Part shown: piece after piece, positions 1 to 8,548 of the stretch
Layout: each line of letters begins with the position of its first letter
Numbering within the stretch: position 1 is the stretch's first letter
Origin: UBA2112 sp964488555
GTDB taxonomy: Bacteria; Patescibacteriota; Saccharimonadia; Saccharimonadales; Saccharimonadaceae
Assembly (NCBI GenBank): GCA_964488555.1
Contig: CAZAUF010000007.1
Location: forward strand, 5,364 to 69,363
Reading direction: 5' to 3'
Length of the DNA: 64,000 nt
The notes under the pieces: model-generated
Seen by the model: only the letters and a program-made list of their open reading frames with translations
What the model was told of the DNA's origin: nothing
Database searches by the model: none
Position numbers and translations under genes: made by a program

Positions 1-593
1 TGATCAAATACCTTCTCGCAGAGTCGAGCCGTTCGGTCACTCTGGGAGGAGGTACTAAAAGCGAAGTGCAGCCCGAGAAAGTCCTGACTAAATCAGCGAC
101 TTTCCCGGCGAGTAACGGTACCTCCGAGGAGAGTGACCGTAAAGGCGATATCGGCATCACTCGATTCGCCGGTGAGTTGAGCGTGGACAGACACGTACGC
201 ATAGGCGTATACGAGCAGGAAGTCTCGCCGACATACTTCACGCTGCCGCTCGAAGAAGCCATAGAAAAAATGTACATGGATCGCAAACTGCCCATCACCA
301 CCACCAAAATCCGCTCGCTCATGAGTGATTACCTGTTTACCGAAAGCGACGGCAAAGTACCGATCGAGCGGCTCAGCGGCGGCCAGAAAGCCAGGTTTCA
401 GCTGATTGCCATGCTCGCCAACGAGCCACAACTGCTCATCCTGGACGAGCCCACCAACCACTTGGACCTACCGAGCATCGAAGAGATGGAGACGGCACTC
501 GCACGCTATTCCGGTGCGATCATCTACGTAAGCCACGACAACTATTTCCGCGACAAAATAAACGGCGAAGTGATCCAAATCGGCAAAGAGTAA
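1..593 (+). CDS. ABC-F family ATPase, C-terminal part (5' end outside window)
   Basis: The frame is open from base 3, so the gene begins before the window; the internal GTG at 66 is not its start. It encodes the second ATPase domain of an ABC-F protein, a soluble family that acts on ribosomes rather than in transport. The ABC signature LSGGQ (about nt 373-387), a Walker B followed by the ABC-F hallmark DEPTNHLDL (about nt 445-471) and the switch histidine in VSHDNYF are visible. The Walker A lies just upstream of the window. Between the strand after Walker A and the Q-loop segment (VYEQE) there is an insert of about 40 residues rich in Ser, Thr, Glu and Lys. The subfamily cannot be assigned without the N-terminal half. 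Confidence 0.9.
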   Translation, partial: IKYLLAESSRSVTLGGGTKSEVQPEKVLTKSATFPASNGTSEESDRKGDIGITRFAGELSVDRHVRIGVYEQEVSPTYFTLPLEEAIEKMYMDRKLPITTTKIRSLMSDYLFTESDGKVPIERLSGGQKARFQLIAMLANEPQLLILDEPTNHLDLPSIEEMETALARYSGAIIYVSHDNYFRDKINGEVIQIGKE

Positions 594-597
594 GTAC

Positions 598-626
598 TTG
601 AACTATTATAACGATTATGTTATAAT
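598..626 (+). promoter_or_regulatory. Sigma-70 type promoter of the 677 gene
   Basis: TTGAAC (598-603) and TATAAT (621-626) are separated by 17 bp, and a TG one base before the -10 gives an extended -10. The leader to the ATG at 677 is about 45 nt and carries an SD. Confidence 0.7.
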
Positions 627-676
627 GAGAATATGCTCAGCTTCAGCTCGAGTTGTCCATCCTAGCAAGGAGTACC

Positions 677-940
677 ATGTCAGAACTGAAAGAGGTTCGA
701 GTAGCTGACCTCTACGGTCAATGCAGCTTCCCCATGAGAGCCGACGCCATCGCCATGTCTGACTGCTGCCACAGATCAGCAACATCAGCGGTGGAGTACC
801 CCTCTGGTGACAAGTACTGGCGATGCACAAAGCATCGCGGCATGATCAACGAGACCGAGACCGGCCCGGTCCACGAGACCATTCTGACCGAGCGTGACGT
901 TCACGAAAGTCTCGTGGTCAGTTGGCCACAGCGGAGCTAG
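677..940 (+). CDS. Small cysteine-containing protein, possible zinc binder
   Basis: 87 residues of unrecognised family. The ATG at 677 is chosen over the upstream frame start at 653 because an SD (AAGGAG, 668-673) precedes it. Cys30-Cys31-His32 and Cys50-x2-His53 flank a short Tyr/Trp-rich strand, spaced like a zinc-ribbon knuckle; Cys16 could be a further ligand. No signal peptide or membrane segment is seen. It is transcribed alone, from its own promoter to a strong terminator. Metal binding is an inference from cysteine spacing only. Confidence 0.7.
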   Translation: MSELKEVRVADLYGQCSFPMRADAIAMSDCCHRSATSAVEYPSGDKYWRCTKHRGMINETETGPVHETILTERDVHESLVVSWPQRS

Positions 941-990
941 CCTCCGTATCACCAGGCAATTGCCTCCGTGATACGGAGGCAATTTGTTTT
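940..990 (+). terminator. Rho-independent terminator after the 677 gene
   Basis: A perfect 13-bp inverted repeat (940-952 with 968-980) is followed by AATTTGTTTT. The stem overlaps the last base of the stop codon. Confidence 0.8.
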
Positions 991-1079
991 GCCGCAAGGT
1001 ATAATTTCTGCTGTTGACTCTCGTGATTTTGTAGTACTTGTGGCATAATAGCACGAGTACCCGCGTGAGGGTCCGGACT

Positions 1080-2297
1080 ATGGAAACATTTCTACGCTCG
1101 TTCAGAGCAGCAAAACGCAAACTACTCATCGCCGTCGCACTGCTTGCGACGTTGAGTTTCGTATGGATGGGACACGCCTACGCCCAGAGTGGCGAACCGG
1201 CTCGTGATGGTCGACTAGTGACGGTTTATGACCGCGGCACCAAACGCGTCATCCTCACTCATGCCTCGTCCGTGCACGAGGCACTACAGGACGCGCACAT
1301 CGACACCGCACCTGCCGACATTGTGGAACCTGCAATCGACAGCGAGCTCGTCGCTACCGATTATGTAGTCAACATCTATCGCGCCCGTCCCGTCGTCGTA
1401 GTGGACGGCGTTGCGCGCCAAAAAGTCATAACTGCCGCCCAGACACCGCGCGATATCGTAGCCGCTACAGATCTGACCAAGCTGCACAGCGAAGATACCG
1501 CGACGTTTACAGCAAGCACCGATATCCTTACCGACGGCGCAAGTACTATCCTGACCATCAACCGCGCAAAGGCATTCACGCTGCAGATGTACGGTAAGCC
1601 GATCCAGGCATATTCACATGCCGCAACAGTAGGCGAAATGCTCCATGACAAAGGTATAGACCTGACAGACAAGGACACTTTGTCGGTTGAGAAGGATGAG
1701 CCTTTGCGTGCAGGTATGACCGTCGCTATCTGGCGAGAGGGCGCGCAGACCACGACCATAGAGGAGTCAATTACATTTTCAGTTCGCAAGGTATTAGACT
1801 TTGACCATCCGATAGGATATCACGCCGTACGAACACCAGGTGTCAACGGCATACAGGAAGTGACGTACGAAATCATTGCCCAGAACGGCCGAGAAGTCAG
1901 TCGCAAAGTCATCCAAAAAGTCATTGTCCATAAGCCGACAGAGCAGATAGAAATCGTCGGAGCCAAACCGGGACCGGACGCTCTCAGTAAATCAAAGGGT
2001 GCACACTACTGGACCGACAGCAACGGCGTGAGTCACCGCGAAACATACTACGATTTGCCGATGAATGTCGTCATTGGTGCTTGCGGCGGCGGTGACTATA
2101 CCGTTCGCGCCGACGGTGCCAAAATCGACAAAGACGGCTATATACTAGTAGCCGCCAACTACGGTAATTACCCACGGTGCTCTATAGTTGAAACCAGCAT
2201 GGGCCTCGGCAAAGTGTACGACACTGGCGGATTCGCGGTGCGTCACCCGCACGGATTCGATCTGGCGACCGACTGGACCAACTATGATGGTCGCTAG
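1080..2297 (+). CDS. Secreted cell-wall protein with DUF348, G5 and 3D-like domains
   Basis: 405 residues from the ATG at 1080 (GAGG at 1067-1070); an in-frame ATG at 1038 would add 14 residues without an SD. An N-terminal signal peptide has a basic stretch, a hydrophobic core and a cleavage site after AYA (about residue 36). Next come two or three DUF348 modules (about 45-220), each built on a V-Y-D-R/A-G-type strand, a G5-like segment (about 235-300) and a C-terminal part with DTGG and FDLATDW, resembling the 3D double-psi-barrel domain of YabE/MltA-type lytic enzymes. The architecture fits YabE-like peptidoglycan remodelling proteins outside the membrane. Lytic activity is inferred from family resemblance. 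Confidence 0.75.
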   Translation: METFLRSFRAAKRKLLIAVALLATLSFVWMGHAYAQSGEPARDGRLVTVYDRGTKRVILTHASSVHEALQDAHIDTAPADIVEPAIDSELVATDYVVNIYRARPVVVVDGVARQKVITAAQTPRDIVAATDLTKLHSEDTATFTASTDILTDGASTILTINRAKAFTLQMYGKPIQAYSHAATVGEMLHDKGIDLTDKDTLSVEKDEPLRAGMTVAIWREGAQTTTIEESITFSVRKVLDFDHPIGYHAVRTPGVNGIQEVTYEIIAQNGREVSRKVIQKVIVHKPTEQIEIVGAKPGPDALSKSKGAHYWTDSNGVSHRETYYDLPMNVVIGACGGGDYTVRADGAKIDKDGYILVAANYGNYPRCSIVETSMGLGKVYDTGGFAVRHPHGFDLATDWTNYDGR

Positions 2298-2326
2298 TTG
2301 ACTTTTGAGTATAAAATTGCTATAGT
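2298..2326 (+). promoter_or_regulatory. Promoter of the 2380 gene
   Basis: TTGACT (2298-2303), a 17-bp spacer and TATAGT (2321-2326) with an extended TGC. The -35 starts right at the stop codon of the preceding gene. Confidence 0.7.
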
Positions 2327-2379
2327 ATACCAGTTTCGATAACCCTCGAGATAGCACCTACAAGAAGGGAATGCTCTCC

Positions 2380-2877
2380 ATGTCATCTGGCAACTCAAAT
2401 TCGCCGTCGCTGCAGGAAATTCACGACAAGCTGCGTGAGGCTGTGCAGACCAAGCCGACGACCGAGCTGGCCATAAATGCCGGTGCAGGTGCGTTACGCG
2501 CCGCTCATATGGCAAATCTGATACTACGGCAAAAGAACGTGATGTATGCAGACGGTCAACGACTGTCTCTCGGTGCCAACATCGGTCACGGTATCACTCT
2601 CGCGCTCGTCGCACTCGGTCTGTACACCACCGGCACAGAGATCGCTCGGCGAGCAGCAGGTATTCAGCCTCCGCGCAGCCGTATGAGCCGTACAAAGCTG
2701 GATCCAGCACGGGTGGCGGTCGAATCCACAGCAATCGGACTGAGCCTCGCTGAGGTGAAAAACGGTCGCACACTGATCAAGAAGCGTGCATTGTCGACCT
2801 ACGGCCGCGTCTACCAGACACTTTCATCTGGAGCGGCGACGGCCCGGCTCGCTCTGCATATCCGAGCAGCCATGTAG
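2380..2877 (+). CDS. Hypothetical protein with a hydrophobic centre
   Basis: 165 residues, family not recognised. The ATG at 2380 is preferred over 2371 because AGAAGGGA (2363-2370) would directly abut the earlier ATG but lies 9 nt from this one. A hydrophobic stretch around residues 65-85 (HGITLALVALGLYTT) could be one membrane segment; the rest is helical and basic with many Arg and Ala. It has its own promoter upstream and a strong hairpin terminator downstream, so it is probably monocistronic. Confidence 0.7.
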   Translation: MSSGNSNSPSLQEIHDKLREAVQTKPTTELAINAGAGALRAAHMANLILRQKNVMYADGQRLSLGANIGHGITLALVALGLYTTGTEIARRAAGIQPPRSRMSRTKLDPARVAVESTAIGLSLAEVKNGRTLIKKRALSTYGRVYQTLSSGAATARLALHIRAAM

Positions 2878-2888
2878 CACCCTCCTCA

Positions 2889-2936
2889 AGCCCAACTTCT
2901 CGTAGAATTCCACGAGAAGTTGGGCTCTTACTTTTG
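2889..2936 (+). terminator. Hairpin terminator after the 2380 gene
   Basis: A 15-bp perfect stem (2889-2903 with 2912-2926) with an 8-nt loop is followed by CTTACTTTTGG. Confidence 0.75.
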
Positions 2937-2968
2937 GCAATCGTGACGTTATATCTTACTATAGTGCC

Positions 2969-4324
2969 ATGGCAGAGATACGACCTCGCGTGACAGGAAC
3001 TGAGATGGAGTGGCCGGTGGCTATACAAAAAGCCGACGGCATGCATCAGGCGAGCAAAAAGGAAATTGAAGAAATTATACGGCACCTACCTGCTGATATG
3101 CCTGGGTTTGGCAGCTTCCTAGGCAATGGTGCCAGATGCTATGAGGACTGCAACTACCTGGAATACGCCACAGGCGAGGAAGATACCTTCATAGGTACCG
3201 TGGCAGCAGAGATAGCAAGCGAACGACTAGTGAGGAACGCCTTGGACGAATATGCACATCACATCGAAGACGTCGTTACTGCACGCACACTCAAACGTGT
3301 GCATCACGGTCGCGGAATAAGCTGCGGCTACCACATTAATTTGTGTGCGGACAATAACAGGGTCAGACTCACAGAAGGACGTTTGCGTTATTTGGGCATG
3401 TGGGCAGCGACCGCCTCTATGTATACAGGCGCAGGCTGCATGTATGAAGACGAGGGCAGCGTACGATTCGCTATAGGACAAAAAACACTGGAGACTCGGC
3501 AAGGATTCAGCACCGGCACGACAAATCAAGCCAAGCCTCTGATATGCTTACGACCCGAACCGCTCGCTGACCCCTCTAGATTCAATCGCATACAGATCGT
3601 CGGTCTCGATCCGAACATATCGCCATGGGCAACATGGATGATGCTTGGCACAGCATCACTCTGTCTGCGTGCTATCGAGCAAAGTAGAAAAACGAAAAAA
3701 TCGTTGCACCTTTTTTCTAATGGCACAAGTTCGCAACTCCACAATCAACCGTTCGCCATGCTTGCACGCGAAGTATCTGCCAGCACAGAACTAGATGCAA
3801 AGGTAAGCCTAGCAAGCGGTATGACAATGAGAGCTGTCGAAATTCAGGAAGAGCTCTATGAAATGTGCAAAACAACTGACCATACAGACGAAGAAGCTTT
3901 GGTGCTGACGAATTGGAAAAAGGCACTCGATAGCATGAATGGCGATCGGTCATTCCTGAAACGTAAGGTAGGCTGGATGGCGAAGCAACACTTGTTGCAA
4001 AATTTCGCTACAAAGCACGAGATTAGCATGAGCGACCACCGCCTGCTGTCAGCAGATAAGGGCTACGATGAAAACCGTACTGGCGGAACAGCGGATAAGC
4101 TACGATCCAGCTTATGGAAAGAAGACATGCCATCCGAAGCACTTATAGCTGATCGCATGAAAAATCCGTGCCGCAACACCAGAGCAGTACTAAGAGCAGA
4201 CGCACTGCAAAAAGCACGCTTGGGCAAAGAGCTTCTAGCACTTACGTGGGATTCATACAATTTTATCTCTGATCGCAAAGTACATCTTCGTGACCCGCTC
4301 ATGACGATGCTGCCGCCCAGGTGA
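2969..4324 (+). CDS. PafA/Dop-family (Pup ligase or deamidase-like) enzyme
   Basis: 451 residues resembling the glutamine-synthetase-fold enzymes PafA and Dop, which attach or deamidate/remove the protein tag Pup. The visible family motifs are: N-terminal GTEMEW (10-15), matching the G-I/L-E-x-E Mg/ATP-binding strand; NGARCYED (53-60) with Asp60 at the family's catalytic Asp position; LEYAT (64-68), matching PEYAT/PEYST; a YGTHEN-like segment (about 118-122); GLDPNISPWAT, matching GDANxSExAT; and a C-terminal NTRAVLR, matching DTRAxxR. The 2969 start keeps the first strand intact. Known members work with Pup, an Mpa/ARC ATPase and a 20S proteasome, mostly in Actinobacteria; none is in this window. 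Whether it is a ligase, a deamidase or something else cannot be decided here. Confidence 0.75.
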   Translation: MAEIRPRVTGTEMEWPVAIQKADGMHQASKKEIEEIIRHLPADMPGFGSFLGNGARCYEDCNYLEYATGEEDTFIGTVAAEIASERLVRNALDEYAHHIEDVVTARTLKRVHHGRGISCGYHINLCADNNRVRLTEGRLRYLGMWAATASMYTGAGCMYEDEGSVRFAIGQKTLETRQGFSTGTTNQAKPLICLRPEPLADPSRFNRIQIVGLDPNISPWATWMMLGTASLCLRAIEQSRKTKKSLHLFSNGTSSQLHNQPFAMLAREVSASTELDAKVSLASGMTMRAVEIQEELYEMCKTTDHTDEEALVLTNWKKALDSMNGDRSFLKRKVGWMAKQHLLQNFATKHEISMSDHRLLSADKGYDENRTGGTADKLRSSLWKEDMPSEALIADRMKNPCRNTRAVLRADALQKARLGKELLALTWDSYNFISDRKVHLRDPLMTMLPPR

Positions 4325-4331
4325 GCCAAAG

Positions 4332-4365
4332 AAAATAGCCGCATTCCGAAGAGTGCGGCTATTTT
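4332..4365. terminator. Bidirectional terminator between convergent genes
   Basis: AAAATAGCCGCA (4332-4343) pairs with TGCGGCTATTTT (4354-4365) around a 10-nt loop. The A and T flanks let it stop transcripts from both sides. Confidence 0.8.
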
Positions 4366-4377
4366 GGAGAGGAATGG

Positions 4378-5016
4378 TTACATGCCGACTCTGGCCCACA
4401 TGTACATTCGCGACCAATGGGTCACACGCGGCACCAGCCACACCAAAACCCACGATACGAACATGGCAAACAGCGTCAGTCCGGCGACAATCATAAGCAC
4501 CGGCACATAGCCGCCGCTCGTCGGATCCAGGAAGTCATACGGATAAACCTCCGTCAACGCACCGACCACCAGCGCGAAGGCAGCGTATACCCATGGGTAG
4601 TACAGCCACTTGAATGTTCGACCAAACGTCAGTTGCGACGACGGCTGGTGCATGAGCCATCCTGCGACCATAGCGACAGGCACCGCTTGATGCAATATGT
4701 GATGGTTGATCATGTACGCCGGGGACGCGTCATTTACCAGCAGCGCGAAGACCACGCCGGTAATGACGGAGTACAGCGTGGCAGCACCACGCAGACCGTC
4801 AAGCCACTTCCAGTTCTTTCCTTTCCAGTATGAGTAGGTACTTGCCAGTAGTGCGATAAAGATTACCGCGGCAGACTGATACGTAAAGTAGTACCAGATG
4901 TCCGTGAGAACGTTGATTCCACGGACCGAGCGCGCAATATTTTCAGCTGCGAGGGCACCGAACACGACCATAGCGAGGATGCCCTCATAGGTCGCAACCC
5001 ACCTGTTGTTTGGCAT
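4378..5016 (-). CDS. Pr6Pr family membrane protein
   Basis: 212 residues with six predicted transmembrane helices. It matches the Pr6Pr family: YYFTYQSAAVIFIALLAS early, LRGAATLY with ITGVVFALL, the NHHILHQAVPVAMVAGWL helix, and the W-LYYPWVYAAFALVVGAL...YPYDFLD segment near the end. The function of the family is unknown. A TATAGT box ends 6 nt before the ATG and there is no SD, so the mRNA is probably leaderless. It converges on the PafA-like gene and shares its terminator. Confidence 0.75.
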   Translation of the reverse strand: MPNNRWVATYEGILAMVVFGALAAENIARSVRGINVLTDIWYYFTYQSAAVIFIALLASTYSYWKGKNWKWLDGLRGAATLYSVITGVVFALLVNDASPAYMINHHILHQAVPVAMVAGWLMHQPSSQLTFGRTFKWLYYPWVYAAFALVVGALTEVYPYDFLDPTSGGYVPVLMIVAGLTLFAMFVSWVLVWLVPRVTHWSRMYMWARVGM

Positions 5017-5125
5017 GGAGACACTATATCATAAATACCCGCAAACATTGCGGAAGTTTTGTTTTTCTGTGGATATATGGTATATATAACCCTACACCAA
5101 CGATGAAAAACGAAAGGTAGAAGGT

Positions 5126-6466
5126 ATGGAGGTGTCAACGGAGCGTGCAGTAGTATCACAATCGACCGAACTCATGGTTCGGCAAGAACCGGAGCAGAAG
5201 TCAAAACGCACAAAGCGGCGAATAGGTAAGCACGCACTCGCTTTTGACGGCTTCGTACCTATGGGACATGTAGAAAGCAAGTTCGCTCCTGTCCGCAGCG
5301 AGCTTCAAGAGAGGATTATTGATCAGCCCGAAGCAATTGACGCGATCATCGAAGCACTCGAGCGTTCAGAGATTCGTCTCCCAAATGACAAACGCCCCAT
5401 AGCCAGTCTGGCATTTCTCGGACCGACGGGTGTCGGCAAAAGCGAAACTGCCAAAGTCTTATCGGAACTACTCGACAAAGACGAGCCCAACATCATCAAG
5501 ATAGATTGCTCGAACTTCTCGCATGGTCACGAAGTGGCATCACTCACCGGATCACCTCCAGGCTATGTCGGTCACAACATCACGCCTGTACTCGAAAAAA
5601 GCAAGGTAGAAAAGCCGGGTACTGTCATATTGTTTGATGAAATAGAAAAAGGTTCTCCTGAGCTATATAACCTCATGCTACAAATCATGGGTGATGGCGA
5701 ATTACAGCTCAATAACGGAGATGTCGCGCTTTTCCGCGATACCGTCATCATTATCACGAGCAACCTGGGTGCGAAAGAAATGACCTCACAGCTGTCCAAA
5801 ATGCCATTCGGACTCGGTGCTATCCAACAAGAGGTGAGTCGTAACGACCTGGAAAAAACCGCGACCAAAGCATTCACTCACTTCTTTAAACCGGAGTTCA
5901 TCAACCGACTCAACAAGCTCGTGGTATTTCATCCGCTTACAACTGAAGGTTTGGGTAGTGTACTCGACGTCAAACTTGCCGAGGTGAACGAAGAGTACGA
6001 AAAGCAACTCGGCGTACGCCTGTCACTCAGTGATGCGACACGTGATTTCCTGGTAAATCTCGCCCTCGAGGAAGCTCACAACGGTGCCAGGCCTTTAGTG
6101 CGCGCGCTCGAAGATCACGTACAGACAGAGTTTGGTCGCCATATCGGTAGCGGCAGCGTTTTAGAAGGTACACACGTGCGTGTTTATCATGCAAGCGAAG
6201 CACCCGACGACTATGAAATCCCAGGCGGCAAAGAGCTGATTTTTACCAGCATAGTAGACGAAACAATAGAAAAAGAATCGACTATTTTGGCTCGCATCGA
6301 TGCGGACGCAAGGACGATGAAAGCACTACCGGCCAACCCCGAAGACTACTACACTGACGAAGACGTGCATGATCTCGATGATTATCCGCAAGAGGATCCA
6401 AACGACAGCGAAGAAGAGCCTGTCGTCCAAAACGACGATAGCGATCAGCCCGACAAAGACGAGTAG
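5126..6466 (+). CDS. Single-module AAA+ ATPase related to ClpB/ClpC D2, with acidic tail
   Basis: 446 residues with only one Clp/Hsp100-type AAA+ module, like the second module (D2) of ClpB/ClpC; the N domain and first module are absent. Walker A GPTGVGKS is at 99-106, an aromatic pore loop GYVG at 146-149, Walker B with Asp171-Glu172, sensor-1 Asn213, and a C-terminal D2 small domain with GARPL. Residues after about 400 are almost entirely acidic and presumably disordered. No clear ClpP-docking loop is seen. It could be a stand-alone unfoldase or disaggregase. The ATG at 5126 follows AAGGTAGAAGG. A Pup-unfoldase role is not supported by sequence. Confidence 0.85.
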   Translation: MEVSTERAVVSQSTELMVRQEPEQKSKRTKRRIGKHALAFDGFVPMGHVESKFAPVRSELQERIIDQPEAIDAIIEALERSEIRLPNDKRPIASLAFLGPTGVGKSETAKVLSELLDKDEPNIIKIDCSNFSHGHEVASLTGSPPGYVGHNITPVLEKSKVEKPGTVILFDEIEKGSPELYNLMLQIMGDGELQLNNGDVALFRDTVIIITSNLGAKEMTSQLSKMPFGLGAIQQEVSRNDLEKTATKAFTHFFKPEFINRLNKLVVFHPLTTEGLGSVLDVKLAEVNEEYEKQLGVRLSLSDATRDFLVNLALEEAHNGARPLVRALEDHVQTEFGRHIGSGSVLEGTHVRVYHASEAPDDYEIPGGKELIFTSIVDETIEKESTILARIDADARTMKALPANPEDYYTDEDVHDLDDYPQEDPNDSEEEPVVQNDDSDQPDKDE

Positions 6467-6469
6467 GGT

Positions 6470-6856
6470 TTAGCTTTCGATAGCGACTAGCTCTATATCG
6501 AACACCAGATCACTATTGGGTGGGATATTTGGAGATGGACTGGCAGGTCCGTATGCCTGCGCGGCAGGAATGACTAGACGACGCACACCGCCAACTTTCA
6601 TGCCGGGTACACCTTGTGTCCAGCCCGGAATAACTCCGCTAAGCGGAAATGTGACAGGATTGCCAAAATCATGACTGCTTTGAAAAATAGTGCCATCAGC
6701 AACCAGTGCTCCGGTGTAGTGTGCGGTAATAGTAGCTCCAGCTGGGACTTCATCGCCAGTACCGACAACCGTGTCGGTAATCTGCAACTCAGCGACAGGA
6801 CCTTGCGGTGTAAAGTTTGCTAATTTGGTTCCTTCGAGTTTTTGAGAATTATCCAT
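6470..6856 (-). CDS. FKBP-type peptidyl-prolyl cis-trans isomerase
   Basis: 128 residues covering a single FKBP domain: the family landmarks GDEVPAGATITAHYTG, DGTIFQSS, FPLSGVIPGWTQGVPGM and GGVRRLVIPAAQAYG appear in order, ending in the FDIELV strand. No signal peptide, so it is predicted cytoplasmic, catalysing proline isomerisation in protein folding. It ends 3 bp from the AAA+ gene, tail to tail. TATACT ends 6 nt before the ATG, suggesting a leaderless transcript. Confidence 0.92.
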   Translation of the reverse strand: MDNSQKLEGTKLANFTPQGPVAELQITDTVVGTGDEVPAGATITAHYTGALVADGTIFQSSHDFGNPVTFPLSGVIPGWTQGVPGMKVGGVRRLVIPAAQAYGPASPSPNIPPNSDLVFDIELVAIES

Positions 6857-6888
6857 ACCCTTAGTATAACAGGGTACCTGTAGCGGAG

Positions 6889-8427
6889 TTATTTGTCTTT
6901 GCTTTTGGGTCGACGCCTATCCATCTCATCCTGCGCTTGACGCTCCTTGCGATATGCGGCAAAGAACCTGCCAGGATGCATGGCGACAGCAGCAAGACCA
7001 CGATGTCCACGCGGGCGCATCTGCCAGTTCATGAGAGTGATAAATGGCGATAGGTTACGTTTGTGAGCAAGCTTTTGGTTGACCGGACGAGCGATCATGC
7101 TACCAAGTGTCGCACCTGCGGCGATTGCAAGTCCGGTAGTACCGACAGTAAACAGCGTACCCAGTGCCCTGAAGAAAAGCGGATCGCCAGGCGGGTAGTT
7201 AATAAGCTGCATCAGACCGTTATACAGCATAAGTCCTGGAACAAGCGGGATAATACCCGCCGCGATGATACCCACTGAAGGCGTCTGCCAGAGTCGTGAC
7301 ATAAGCGCGCCGGTGACACCGACAACCATGGCAGCAATACCACTGGCGGGCACAACAGAAATACCGTACCACTCTCCGGCCGAATACAAGATGGTGAGGC
7401 TGAGTCCACCTATGATACCGATGCCTACGATCGCCTTGACATATGTCTGCGTGGCGATGGCGTAGCCGATGGCTGCAAATGCCGCACCGATAATTTGCAT
7501 CTGAACCGTATTGAGCGTGAGAGGATCGGGTGACACGGCAATACCGATACCAAGCTTGCGAGCAATATAAAGACCCACCATGATGCCGACCACGATACCG
7601 ATAGTTTGCATAAAGACTCTGGTCAGACGAGCATTGGCAGTCAGATAATATTCCTCTATGGCGTCCTGTATGGCACCCACCACGACCAAACCTGCTACGA
7701 GCATGATGATACCGCCGACAACGATAAGCGTCGGGTTCATACCTACAAAGAAATCAACACCATGCTTACCGAGCATATTCAAAACAGCCGCTGTAACCGT
7801 AACGAACGTAGCGGCTGCCACCTGCCGAAAGAAAGACGGAATTGTCCACTTGGCCAAATAGTAAAGTATGCGGTCGACCGCGATACCGATAAGAAAGGTT
7901 GTCAATATAGCCTGCCATGATGAGGTGAACATCAGTGAAACGCCCGCGACCAATACACCGTTGCCGACCATGATCAGCCACCACGGATAGGTGGTTGGAT
8001 GTTTGATGATTTTTTCCAAACGCACTTCGGCGTCTTCGAGCGCGACGTTTCCTCGATGAATATCATGGACAAGGTTCTGCACGTTACGTAGTGTCATGTA
8101 GTTGACATCGCGCGCGACCACGGGACGGATGAGCGTCAACGGTTCTTTTTCGACACCGCGTATCTGCGAGAGGAAAATGACATTGGACGCAATATCGATG
8201 TGAACCGGACGAGCGCAGTATGTTTCGGTGATGTCGAGTGCGCGTGACACGACACTGTTTGCAGAGACACCCATGGACAGCATGTAGTCGCTGACGGTCA
8301 TCGTCAGGCGGAGTGCGCGCATGTTCGGTGTCAGGCTCGAGCCGAATTTTTCAACGGCAGCAAATGCTGCACTGAGTGCCTCTTCTTCTTTTTCTTTCTC
8401 GCGTCGCAGCCAGCCAAACAGCCCCAT
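6889..8427 (-). CDS. ThrE-type threonine/serine exporter-like membrane protein
   Basis: 512 residues. The start is ATG 8427 because GGAGG sits 4 nt upstream; a longer frame to 8475 lacks an SD. The N-terminal half (about 20-270) is a ThrE domain: a cytosolic region with DYMLSMGVSANSV and then about five hydrophobic helices. The second half is a ThrE_2 domain with another five helices, including GIIPLVPGLMLYNGL. The Lys/Arg/Asp-rich C-terminus is cytosolic. Family members export threonine or serine; the substrate here is inferred. Confidence 0.85.
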   Translation of the reverse strand: MGLFGWLRREKEKEEEALSAAFAAVEKFGSSLTPNMRALRLTMTVSDYMLSMGVSANSVVSRALDITETYCARPVHIDIASNVIFLSQIRGVEKEPLTLIRPVVARDVNYMTLRNVQNLVHDIHRGNVALEDAEVRLEKIIKHPTTYPWWLIMVGNGVLVAGVSLMFTSSWQAILTTFLIGIAVDRILYYLAKWTIPSFFRQVAAATFVTVTAAVLNMLGKHGVDFFVGMNPTLIVVGGIIMLVAGLVVVGAIQDAIEEYYLTANARLTRVFMQTIGIVVGIMVGLYIARKLGIGIAVSPDPLTLNTVQMQIIGAAFAAIGYAIATQTYVKAIVGIGIIGGLSLTILYSAGEWYGISVVPASGIAAMVVGVTGALMSRLWQTPSVGIIAAGIIPLVPGLMLYNGLMQLINYPPGDPLFFRALGTLFTVGTTGLAIAAGATLGSMIARPVNQKLAHKRNLSPFITLMNWQMRPRGHRGLAAVAMHPGRFFAAYRKERQAQDEMDRRRPKSKDK

Positions 8428-8499
8428 AATTCCTCCACGTATTACAGCTATAAGCATAGCAGATACCGATAGCAAATGGTATGAGATTATGACGGCAAA

Positions 8500-8525
8500 G
8501 CGTCTGCACGTTTCGGCGCAGACGC
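8500..8525 (-). terminator. Hairpin downstream of the ArsR/AHSA1 operon
   Basis: GCGTCTGC (8500-8507) pairs with GCAGACGC (8518-8525). In the minus direction it is followed by TTTGCC, so the U-tract is weak. Confidence 0.5.
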
Positions 8526-8548
8526 GTATCGTTTTATGGCGATGATCG

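Noticed and set aside
2960..2971. TATAGT just before the PafA-like ATG, as another leaderless promoter
   Set aside because: The gap is only 3 nt, so a normal transcription start would fall inside the start codon; not counted in the leaderless list.
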